A stretch of 64,000 nt of DNA from Enterobacter bugandensis (lineage in GTDB: Bacteria; Pseudomonadota; Gammaproteobacteria; Enterobacterales; Enterobacteriaceae): positions 1,488,001 through 1,552,000 of the forward strand of contig NZ_LT992502.1 in assembly GCF_900324475.1 (NCBI RefSeq), in the 5' to 3' direction. The stretch's first letter is position 1; each line of letters begins with the position of its first letter. Under the pieces are notes generated by a model. That model did no database searches, was not told the origin of the DNA, and worked only from the letters and a program-made list of their open reading frames with translations. The position numbers and the translations under genes were made by a program. Positions 9,083 to 16,511 of this stretch are shown in pieces.

Positions 9083-11446
9083 CTACACCACCCACTCGCT
9101 CCCTTCAACCCCGTTCACCCGCAGCGTACGTTTTTCCCCTACAGGTAATGACACCTTCAGCGCCTTCCACGCCGGACGATAATCCCCGCGCGCGTTGACC
9201 TTCAGGTTGATGGTTGCGCCATCACACTCCATTTCCCATTCCACCCACAGCGCATTGCCCTTCTGATAGCCCCAGCTTTCACCGTCGTCTTCAAATAGCA
9301 GCCCCGTGGTTGTGCCGACGCCTTTAACCGGGAACAGCTTCAGCTCGCGGGTCGTATCTTTTTCAGCACTCACATGCGTGATGCGCTCGCTCAACGGCAG
9401 ACCGGCCCCGGCGCGCACCAGCAGCGGCAGTTTTTCCAGCGGCGCATCAAGGACGATGGATTGCCCGCCCGCATACCACGCGTGGGTGTAAAAATCGTAC
9501 CAGCCCGTTTCGTTATCTGGCAGCCAGACGCGGCGCTCGCGCTGCCCGGCTTCGACGACGCTGGCGACCAGCAGGTCGCGGCCCAGCAGGAAGTCATCGC
9601 ACTCTTCGAAGGTCTGCGCGTCGTGCTCGTGGTCGAGGAAGGTCGGGCGCAGCATCGGCTCGTCGTCGGCGTGCGCCTGCCAGAGCAGGGTGTAGAGATA
9701 CGGCAGCAGGCGGTAGCGCAGCTCAATGGCGCTGCGGATCGCAGGGGTCACGCCCGGGTACATCCACGGCTCGTTCACGGTGCGATCGTCATTCCAGGAA
9801 TGGATGGTAAAGCGCGGGTGCATTACGCCGTTCTGCACCCAGCGCACGAACAGCTCGGCGTCCGGCTTGTCGCCGGAGAAACCGCCGACGTCGTGCCCGA
9901 CGTTGAATAATCCGGACAGGCTCATGCCCAGCCCCATGCGGATGTTATAGCGCAGGGTGTCCCAGTTGGTGCGGTTGTCGCCGCTCCAGGTCTGAACGTA
10001 GCGCTGCATCCCGGCGCAGCCGGAGCGGGAGATGAGATACGGGCGTTTTTCCGGCGCAAAGCGCTGCTGCGCTTCCAGCGAGGCGCGCATCATCAGCAGC
10101 GGCATCACCGGGCGAATGTGCTTGATGGCGATCTCCTTGCCGAAGCCAAAGCAGCGGGCTTCCCCGTCCCACACTTCATACTCGTTGTTGTCGTTCCAGG
10201 TGGAGTCGATGCCCATCTCCAGCAGCTGCGTGGTCACGCCGTTCTGCCACCACTGCACCGTCTGCGGGTTGGTAAAGTCGAGGTGCGAGCCTTCGTCATC
10301 CCAGAAGCTGGAACGTTCAGGCGCATCGGTTTCTGAATCACGGATGAACAGGCCGCTCTCCGCCACTTCGTTATAGCGGGGATGATCCTGCAGCAGGCAC
10401 GGCTTGATGTTGGCCGCAAGCTTCAATCCCGCGTCGTGGAAGGCCTGGCTCATCGCCTTCGGCTGCGGCACCTTGTCGTAGTTCCAGTTGAAGACGTAGC
10501 GCTTGCCGTTGATGGAGGTATAGCCGGACGAGAGCTGGAACGAATCGCACGGAATGGCGTGCTCTTCGCACAGGCGGATGAAGTTCATCAGCTGGTTTTG
10601 CGCGTCCGGCGCGTCGGTGTAGTGCATGGTCGAGCCGCTGTAGCCAAGGCTCCATTTCGGTCCGAACAGCGTCTTCCCGGTCAGGCGCACGAAGGCTTTG
10701 GTGACGTCCAGCGCGCGCGCGCCGGTAAAGAGGTAGTAATCAATATCGCCCGCTTCCGCCTGCCAGCGGCGATAGGCGGTGTGATAGTTGTCGATCTCGT
10801 TGCCCAGATCCAGCCAGCAGCTGCTCAGGTTGTCGTAGAACAGGCCGTAGCTCACGTCATCGCGGCGGGTGAGGGTAAACGGAATGTGCTTATAAAGCGG
10901 ATCGGTGCTGGCGGCGTTATAGCCCATCGCGTCCAGGTTACGCATCTCGTAGCGTTTGCCGTTGCGCTGCAGATCGCCCGCTTTCTCGCCCAGACCGTAG
11001 AAACGCTCATCCTTGTGACGGCTGAGATAGTGCGCCACGCCATCGCCGTGTGCGTTCAGCAGGTAGGCGCTGGTCGGGCGATCCTGGACCAGCGGCTGCC
11101 ATTCGCCCGCATCATTACGGTAGTGCCACTCCAGCCACAGGGGCTGGTGGACGGTCACGCGCAGCTGCTCGGTTGCCACCGTCACTGCGTCATCCTGCTG
11201 CGTCAGGGTCCAGGCCGGGCAGGAGAAACCGCTCAAGTCGTCACGACGGCGGCCTTCCCACGGCACGTCTTGTTCCGGCGCGATGCTCCAGGTGCGGTCC
11301 AGCGCCAGCTCGCCTTTGCGTTTGATCAGCACGCGGAACAGGTTCTGTTCCAGCACGTACAGGCACAGGCGGTGCTGATTATCGACCAGCAGCTCCAGAT
11401 GATTCGCAGACTGCTTATCGACGGTCCAGTTTTTCAGGGTTTTCAT
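9083..11446 (-). CDS. GH31 family glycosidase (alpha-glucosidase-like)
   Basis: 787-residue glycoside hydrolase family 31 enzyme without a signal peptide, so cytoplasmic. The N-terminal beta-domain (about 1-230) includes DERFYGLGEKAGDLQRNGKRYEM; the barrel carries the probable nucleophile Asp in GIDSTWNDNNEYE and the general acid region GHDVGGFSGDKPDAELF; C-terminal beta-sandwiches follow. It should release a hexose (glucose, xylose or related) from an alpha-glycoside imported by the MFS transporter next to it; the exact substrate is not readable. The ATG at 11446 fits the conserved N-terminus; an in-frame ATG at 11461 would add five residues. It is 17 bases from the transporter stop, in one operon. 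Confidence 0.88.
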   Translation of the reverse strand: MKTLKNWTVDKQSANHLELLVDNQHRLCLYVLEQNLFRVLIKRKGELALDRTWSIAPEQDVPWEGRRRDDLSGFSCPAWTLTQQDDAVTVATEQLRVTVHQPLWLEWHYRNDAGEWQPLVQDRPTSAYLLNAHGDGVAHYLSRHKDERFYGLGEKAGDLQRNGKRYEMRNLDAMGYNAASTDPLYKHIPFTLTRRDDVSYGLFYDNLSSCWLDLGNEIDNYHTAYRRWQAEAGDIDYYLFTGARALDVTKAFVRLTGKTLFGPKWSLGYSGSTMHYTDAPDAQNQLMNFIRLCEEHAIPCDSFQLSSGYTSINGKRYVFNWNYDKVPQPKAMSQAFHDAGLKLAANIKPCLLQDHPRYNEVAESGLFIRDSETDAPERSSFWDDEGSHLDFTNPQTVQWWQNGVTTQLLEMGIDSTWNDNNEYEVWDGEARCFGFGKEIAIKHIRPVMPLLMMRASLEAQQRFAPEKRPYLISRSGCAGMQRYVQTWSGDNRTNWDTLRYNIRMGLGMSLSGLFNVGHDVGGFSGDKPDAELFVRWVQNGVMHPRFTIHSWNDDRTVNEPWMYPGVTPAIRSAIELRYRLLPYLYTLLWQAHADDEPMLRPTFLDHEHDAQTFEECDDFLLGRDLLVASVVEAGQRERRVWLPDNETGWYDFYTHAWYAGGQSIVLDAPLEKLPLLVRAGAGLPLSERITHVSAEKDTTRELKLFPVKGVGTTTGLLFEDDGESWGYQKGNALWVEWEMECDGATINLKVNARGDYRPAWKALKVSLPVGEKRTLRVNGVEGSEWVV

Positions 11447-11463
11447 ATGCAATACATCCACTA

Positions 11464-12765
11464 TCAGGCGCGCTTGGCGCGACGTTCAGCAATAAATGCC
11501 ACCAGGAAGAGAGCGCCAATCAGGTCAAAGAAGCCCATGGCAATAAAGAGCGGGTTGAAGCCGATTTTGTCGGCGGTCACCCCGATTAATAGCGAGAACA
11601 GGAAGCTGGCGATCCACGCCGCCGAGCCGCGCATGCCGTTGACGGTCGCCATCTGGCCCTTATCGAAGGACTCCACCACCAGCGCGCTCAGCATGCAGGA
11701 GATAATCTGGTGCCCGAAGCCGCCGATGGAGATCAGTACGATGGTGATATACGGGTCGCGGGTCACGGCGACGATGGCCAGAGAAATCATCAGAAACGCG
11801 CCGGTGACGGAGCTTGCCACCACCGAGTTCACGCGGGAGCAGCCGAACCAGCGGGTGTACAGACGCGTCAGGTAGCCGCTTGCCACGCTGCCGAGGTCGG
11901 CGGCGAGGAAGGGCAGCCAGGCAAACATCGCAATCTGCTTCAGGTCCATGCCGTGCTCTTTAGCGAGGTACAGCGGCACCCAGAAGCTCAGCACCGCCCA
12001 GGCGGGTTCTGCCATAAAGGCCGGGATGGCGATACCGTAGAAGCGTTTGTTTTTCGAGACGGTTTTCAGCGCGGTCAGGAAGGGCAGCTTGACCGGTGCG
12101 GGTTCGTTATCCTGCTTAATAAACGCCAGCTCGTCGCGGCTCAGGTTCGGGTGCTGTTCCGGGTTGTGGTAGAACGCCCACCAGAGGATCACCCACAGCA
12201 GCGCCAGCACGCCGGTAAACATAAACGCGCCCTGCCAGCCGAACGACGCGTGAGCAAAGTAGATGATAGGCGGGGCCAGCATCGCGCCGATGGAGAAGCC
12301 CACGCCTGCCCAGCCAGCGGCAACGGGACGTTCCGATTTCGGGAACCATTCGCCGATGGTTTTGGCATTCGCTGGCGTGGCGGCAGCTTCGGAAGCACCC
12401 ATAAAGAAGCGCAGAATCGCCAGGTGCAGCCAGCTTCCGGCGCCCGCGTGGAAGATACACATCAGCGCCCAGATCCCGGCGCAGACCATAAAGCCAATCT
12501 TCAGGCCGATAACGTCGATCAGCCAGCCGCACAGGGGCTGGAAAATGGTGTAGGCGATCTGAAACGCGCCGACTATCCAGGAGTACTGCTCGGTGGTGAT
12601 CCCGAGGCTCTCTTTCAGTTCCGGGGCGAGGATCCCAAGTGAGTTACGGGTGATGTAGTTAACGGTGACGCCAAGTAAAAACAGCACCAACACGTACCAG
12701 CGCAAATTCTTAATGACGCGACGTGTTTTGCTTGTCGCAACGGTGTTATTGATGTCCTGACTCAT
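11464..12765 (-). CDS. MFS transporter, anion:cation symporter-like
   Basis: 433-residue major facilitator protein with about twelve membrane helices starting near residue 23. YITRNSLGILAPELKESLGIT and the stretch SEAAATPANAKTIGEWFPKSERPVAAGWAGVG resemble the ExuT/GudP sugar-acid group. It probably imports the glycoside or sugar acid handled by the GH31 enzyme. The ATG at 12765 is chosen because GGAGAG lies four bases upstream; a GTG at 12777 has no such site. It is the first gene of the operon and divergent from a LacI-family regulator. Confidence 0.88.
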   Translation of the reverse strand: MSQDINNTVATSKTRRVIKNLRWYVLVLFLLGVTVNYITRNSLGILAPELKESLGITTEQYSWIVGAFQIAYTIFQPLCGWLIDVIGLKIGFMVCAGIWALMCIFHAGAGSWLHLAILRFFMGASEAAATPANAKTIGEWFPKSERPVAAGWAGVGFSIGAMLAPPIIYFAHASFGWQGAFMFTGVLALLWVILWWAFYHNPEQHPNLSRDELAFIKQDNEPAPVKLPFLTALKTVSKNKRFYGIAIPAFMAEPAWAVLSFWVPLYLAKEHGMDLKQIAMFAWLPFLAADLGSVASGYLTRLYTRWFGCSRVNSVVASSVTGAFLMISLAIVAVTRDPYITIVLISIGGFGHQIISCMLSALVVESFDKGQMATVNGMRGSAAWIASFLFSLLIGVTADKIGFNPLFIAMGFFDLIGALFLVAFIAERRAKRA

Positions 12766-12808
12766 TTTACTCTCCACAAGACGGACGGTAAGGGGACGGA
12801 GGTTCAGG

Positions 12809-12892
12809 TGTCACACAGATTGTTATGCCTTTGATTTCTATCCGCTTAGAATGCTCAAGTTGCTATACAACTAGTATGGAAGCTGTGTGACA
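12809..12892. promoter_or_regulatory. divergent control region of the GH31 locus with inverted repeats
   Basis: TGTCACACAG (12809-12818) recurs inverted as CTGTGTGACA (12883-12892), and a separate dyad AGTTG-CTATA-CAACT occupies 12858-12872. On the minus strand TTGTCA (12893-12888) could be a -35 element for the transporter gene. Either repeat may be bound by the adjacent LacI-family protein; the assignment is inference. The rest of 12766-13053 holds no gene. Confidence 0.4.
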
Positions 12893-13053
12893 AGTTCACC
12901 TTAGGGAAGAAAATGAGAGGGCAAAAGTGGATTTTGTGCAAAATTTCTCATAACTGACGTAAACCCTCTGGCATGATGGTCTTTATGTCAGTTATTGCCT
13001 GATGAACACGCTATGAAAATTTTTTCATTTCGCAAATGGAGCCAGATCACAAA

Positions 13054-14127
13054 ATGGACAAAAGGCTAAAAATCACCGAAATCGCCGCCCGTACCCAGCT
13101 CTCCATCAGTACGGTTTCCCGTGTGCTGGCAGGCAAAGCGAATACCAGCGAAAAGGCGCGGGCTAAGGTGCTGGCGTGCGCGCGGGAGCTGGGGGTGATG
13201 GACGGCATGGCGGCGGGGCGTCTGCTGCTTAACAGCCTGGTGGTTTTTGCCCCTCAGCGTGCCTTCGACGAGCGGTCCGACATCTTTTACTACCGCGTGA
13301 TCCAGAGCGTGAGCAAAGGGCTTGCCTCGCACGAGGTTCGGCTGCGCTACTGCGCGCTGGAGGAGAACGACAGCGACGCCCAGATTTTTCTGGCACGCAT
13401 GAACGAGCCGGATACCCAGGCGGCCATTCTGCTCGGTATCGACGATCCGCATATCCACGATCTGGCGGTGGATGTGGGGAAACCCTGCATGCTGATTAAC
13501 TGCCGGGACCGCCGCATGCGCCTGCCTGCCGTTGCCCCGGATCACCGTGCTATTGGCGAGCGGGCGGCGGAGTACCTGTTCGAGATGGGGCACCGCGAGG
13601 TGATGAACGTGCTGTGCCTGCGTCGCTACACCATGGAGCTGCGCCTGGCGGGGATCCGCGACGCGTGGCACGCCCATAATCTCAGGTTTAACGACAGGCG
13701 CGACCTGTTGGTGGTGCCAAGCTTCAGCGCCAGAGAGACGGAGCAACTGGTGAGCGAGTGGCTTAACCAACAGAAGGGAAAAGACCTGCCGACGGCGTTC
13801 CTGGTAGGCGGGGACTTTATGGCGGCAGGCACCATCAGCGCGCTGCAAAATCACGGTCTGCGCGTGCCGCAGGACGTCTCGGTGATGAGCATTGACGGCT
13901 TTAATCTGGCGGCGATTCAGGATGTGCCCTTAACGGCGGTGCATGTTCCCCGCGACGAGCTGGGAACGGAAGCGGTGCATATGCTCCAGCAGCGGCTGAT
14001 GCGCCCGGACGCGCCGGTAGGAACATTGCTGCTGAACGGCACGCTGGCCGTGCGGGAATCGGTACGGCGGATACGTCAGGGGAAACGACGCACCGCCGTG
14101 GAGCGGGAAGGGCTGTACGACAGTTAA
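13054..14127 (+). CDS. LacI-family transcriptional regulator
   Basis: 357 residues. The N-terminal helix-turn-helix (about 1-50) has LKITEIAARTQLSISTVSRVLAGKANTSEKARAKV, followed by a periplasmic-binding-protein-like effector domain with VMSIDGFNLAAIQDVPLTAVHVP. It is divergent from the MFS-GH31 operon and is its likely local regulator. The start at 13054 puts the HTH at the usual distance from the N-terminus and has GGAG 12 bases upstream; an in-frame ATG at 13036 would add six residues. Its stop codon overlaps that of ybiU on the other strand. Confidence 0.88.
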   Translation: MDKRLKITEIAARTQLSISTVSRVLAGKANTSEKARAKVLACARELGVMDGMAAGRLLLNSLVVFAPQRAFDERSDIFYYRVIQSVSKGLASHEVRLRYCALEENDSDAQIFLARMNEPDTQAAILLGIDDPHIHDLAVDVGKPCMLINCRDRRMRLPAVAPDHRAIGERAAEYLFEMGHREVMNVLCLRRYTMELRLAGIRDAWHAHNLRFNDRRDLLVVPSFSARETEQLVSEWLNQQKGKDLPTAFLVGGDFMAAGTISALQNHGLRVPQDVSVMSIDGFNLAAIQDVPLTAVHVPRDELGTEAVHMLQQRLMRPDAPVGTLLLNGTLAVRESVRRIRQGKRRTAVEREGLYDS

Positions 14128-15380
14128 GCCATGCCCAGCGCGCGCTTGCCGTGGATATTGAGATCGTTCACGGTAAAGCGGCCCTGCCAGCTTTTTTCAT
14201 AATCCTCGCGCGGAAAGTCTCCCGGCGACGCGCCGGTCTCCAGCGCTTCCTTGACCTTTTTCGCATAGGCGAGGTTCTTCTCGCACATTGGCGCGGCGGG
14301 GATGTACATCACGTTGCCCCAGCCCTGCTGATTTTCCACCGGCGCGACGGAGTGGATCACGTCGCAGTGCCACCACACGGAATCGCCCGCCTCCAGCGCC
14401 GGAATGCTGGTCAATGCTTCGACAAGCAGCGGGTGCCACTTCTCGGAAATCGGCAGCACGCGCCCCGGCGCCACGCCGCAGAGTTCGTCTTCCGGCACGT
14501 CGTCCAGCAGCGGACGCAGCAGAATGTAGGCCATTGCTTCCGGGATCGGCACCACGTGCAGCAGCCCCTGGCCGGGGATCATGTCCGACAGCGCCGTCCA
14601 GCCCTGGAAGGTGCGGAACACCGAGCATTTGGTGGTGTTATCCACGGTGTATTCTTCCACTTCAGTACGGTGCGCGGCGTTCCACGGATCGTATTTCTCG
14701 ACGTTGCCGTCAAACACGCGGGCAAACACCTGCTGGTAGGCAGGCAGCAGCCAGCGCTCCAGCGCGCCGGAATCGGTGTGCGCGCCCAGCCCTTTTGAGG
14801 TGGTTCCCGGCGGACGGCGGCGAATACGGTCCGGGTAAATCACGCTCACGTCAGGGTCGAACCACTGCTTACCGTTGCTCTCGAATGTCCATAAACGGTT
14901 CAGGAACGACTGCACCTGCGCCATCTCTTCACTCTGGCGCGCCTGCATTTGTGCCTGGGACCAGTAGATCGGGTAAATCTCCGGGCGGGAGGCGGTTAAG
15001 GTGCCGAAGAAGTTGTCGCCCGGCCCTTTGTACACCTCGTCAAACTTGTTCAGATCGAGATAGTCGAGCATCGACCGATCCCACGCCAGCGCCTGCTCGC
15101 GGGGAAAGTGACCTTTAATCACCGCGCAGCCGCGGCGCTTAACGGCCTCGCGCTGAGCGTCGGTAATCGTGCCGTTTTTCACATCTGCAAACGGAATCAC
15201 CGGCCAGACGGATTCGCCTTTATTTTTCAGGGCGTTGATCTCCGCCACGCGGGTGGCGATTTTATCGCTGAGCTTGTCGAACACCGCCTGCACGTCGCCG
15301 ATCTGCGCGCGTAACTCACGTTTTAACTGACGGATTGCCGCTTTGTGGTCCGCTGGCAAGGTTTCACTGGTAAAGGTCAT
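14124..15380 (-). CDS. ybiU: DUF1479 protein YbiU, putative Fe(II)/2-oxoglutarate-type oxygenase
   Basis: 418-residue cytoplasmic protein of the DUF1479 family, matching E. coli YbiU in length and position. GAHTDSGALERW (HxD) and a distal His in WWHCDVIHSVAP form the pattern of a non-haem iron dioxygenase facial triad, but the reaction is unknown. GAGG lies six bases before the ATG. The stop codon overlaps that of the convergent LacI gene by three bases. The palindrome CTTTCATTCGAAAG sits 14-27 bases upstream of the start. Confidence 0.88.
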   Translation of the reverse strand: MTFTSETLPADHKAAIRQLKRELRAQIGDVQAVFDKLSDKIATRVAEINALKNKGESVWPVIPFADVKNGTITDAQREAVKRRGCAVIKGHFPREQALAWDRSMLDYLDLNKFDEVYKGPGDNFFGTLTASRPEIYPIYWSQAQMQARQSEEMAQVQSFLNRLWTFESNGKQWFDPDVSVIYPDRIRRRPPGTTSKGLGAHTDSGALERWLLPAYQQVFARVFDGNVEKYDPWNAAHRTEVEEYTVDNTTKCSVFRTFQGWTALSDMIPGQGLLHVVPIPEAMAYILLRPLLDDVPEDELCGVAPGRVLPISEKWHPLLVEALTSIPALEAGDSVWWHCDVIHSVAPVENQQGWGNVMYIPAAPMCEKNLAYAKKVKEALETGASPGDFPREDYEKSWQGRFTVNDLNIHGKRALGMA

Positions 15381-15393
15381 AACAGCCTCGCAT

Positions 15394-15407
15394 CTTTCAT
15401 TCGAAAG
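15394..15407. promoter_or_regulatory. shared ybi palindrome, site A (ybiU)
   Basis: CTTTCATTCGAAAG, an inverted repeat CTTTC-N4-GAAAG, immediately upstream of ybiU. The same 14-mer is at site C (19885-19898, inverted), and 13 of its bases are at site B (16413-16426). Confidence 0.7.
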
Positions 15408-15500
15408 TAAAAATATCTACAAGTGATACTTTAAGTTAAAAATAAGTTAATGCAAGTTTAAAAACTTGACGCAAGCCACAGGTCGGAAAAAGAGTGAGAG

Positions 15501-15519
15501 GCCGGAGCGGGGCTCCGGC
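15501..15519 (-). terminator. hairpin downstream of ybiV
   Basis: GCCGGAGC and GCTCCGGC pair around a GGG loop. On the minus strand a T-run comes only about 10 bases later, so termination is likely but not strong. Confidence 0.5.
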
Positions 15520-15529
15520 GAGGAAAGGA

Positions 15530-16345
15530 TCAGACGTCGAAAGGAGAGTGGTTGTCGAGCACGGCCTGAATGACGTTCAGCGCGCCCTGATGGTTGTTAT
15601 CGTCGGTGCTGTAGCGGCTAATGTCTTTAATGCTCTGCGCCGCGTTGCCCATCGCAAAAGAGTATTTCACCAGCTTCAGCATTTCCGCGTCGTTGCCGCT
15701 GTCGCCAATGCCGACGCACTCCTGCGGGGAGATTTTCCAGCGTTTTAGCAGGCGGCTAATGCCGTTGGCTTTGTGCAGGCCGGGGATAATCAAATCGACA
15801 AAACCGAAACCGCTGGTGACCGGCTTCATGATGCCGTCAAGGGAGACGTGCAGTTTATCGACCAGGTTCGGGATATCGCTGTCCGGCAGGTTCAGGGAGA
15901 ACTTAAACAGCACGTCGTCGATTTCGCGGTAATCGCTGATGCGTTTTAAGCGGTGATAGTGCTTTGACATCAGCGCCACGAAGGCGTCTGGGGCTTTGTC
16001 GCTGACGTAGGCGCTCTCCAGACCGCAGGCTACAAAGTTCAGCCCTTCGTCTTTCAGCAGTTCGCCAATAACGATCTGCGACTCATGGCGGGTCAGCTCG
16101 CCGTGGAAAACCTGTTCGCCGTGGTCGAACACCAGCGCGCCGTTCTCCGCCACGAAGGAGATCTGCTCTTTCAGTTCGGGGAAGAAGGAGATGAGCTGGT
16201 AATACTGGTTGCCGCTGGCGACAACGAATTCAATATTGCGGGATTTAAGCTGCTCAAACTGTGCCTGGAAGCGGTCACGATCGTACTGCTTGGCATCATC
16301 AAGGAAAGTTCCGTCCATATCGGTGACGATAACTTTAACGGTCAT
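15530..16345 (-). CDS. ybiV: HAD-superfamily sugar phosphatase YbiV
   Basis: 271-residue Cof-type (subclass IIB) HAD phosphatase. Motif I is [11 protein letters not shown] near residue 7 (first Asp nucleophile, second acid/base), motif III is near KRWK, and motif IV is [13 protein letters not shown]. coli YbiV dephosphorylates ribose 5-phosphate, fructose 1-phosphate and other sugar phosphates. The ATG at 16345 follows AGGAG at eight bases and aligns with E. coli. It is a paralogue of YbjI in this window. A copy of the ybi palindrome lies 68-81 bases upstream. Confidence 0.94.
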   Translation of the reverse strand: MTVKVIVTDMDGTFLDDAKQYDRDRFQAQFEQLKSRNIEFVVASGNQYYQLISFFPELKEQISFVAENGALVFDHGEQVFHGELTRHESQIVIGELLKDEGLNFVACGLESAYVSDKAPDAFVALMSKHYHRLKRISDYREIDDVLFKFSLNLPDSDIPNLVDKLHVSLDGIMKPVTSGFGFVDLIIPGLHKANGISRLLKRWKISPQECVGIGDSGNDAEMLKLVKYSFAMGNAAQSIKDISRYSTDDNNHQGALNVIQAVLDNHSPFDV

Positions 16346-16412
16346 ACTGTGCTCCTGGGTCACTGCGTTTTGAAACATTCTAATAACAAGGTGACGGGGA
16401 GCACAAATTTAA

Positions 16413-16426
16413 TTTCGAATGAAAGT
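16413..16426. promoter_or_regulatory. shared ybi palindrome, site B (ybiV)
   Basis: TTTCGAATGAAAGT; on the minus strand this reads ACTTTCATTCGAAA, matching sites A and C except for the last base of the right arm. It lies in the promoter region of ybiV. Confidence 0.6.
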
Positions 16427-16432
16427 CAGAAA

Positions 16433-16506
16433 GCCGGGTGGCGGCTTCGCCTTACCCGGCCTACGGGGAGACTCTGTAGGCCCGGTAAGCGCAGCGCCAC
16501 CGGGCG
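16433..16506. repeat. BIME (paired REP) between ybiV and ybiW
   Basis: Two inverted REP units: CCGGGTGGCGGCTTCGCC with TTACCCGG, then GCCCGGTAAGCGCAGCGCC with ACCGGGC, joined by CCTACGGGGAGACTCTGTAGG. This is a typical enterobacterial transcript-end or gyrase/IHF-binding element. Confidence 0.9.
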
Positions 16507-16511
16507 TTTTC

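Noticed and set aside
10382..11875. A 497-codon open frame antisense to the GH31 gene
   Set aside because: It spans the GH31/MFS junction in antisense and has no recognisable fold; shadow.
12884..12899. CRP-like site TGTGA...TCACC
   Set aside because: The half-sites are five bases apart where six are required and the right arm has a mismatch; the longer inverted repeat explains it better.
16433..16506. Possible short CRISPR-like repeats
   Set aside because: The units are inverted REP palindromes without regular spacers, and no cas genes are present.
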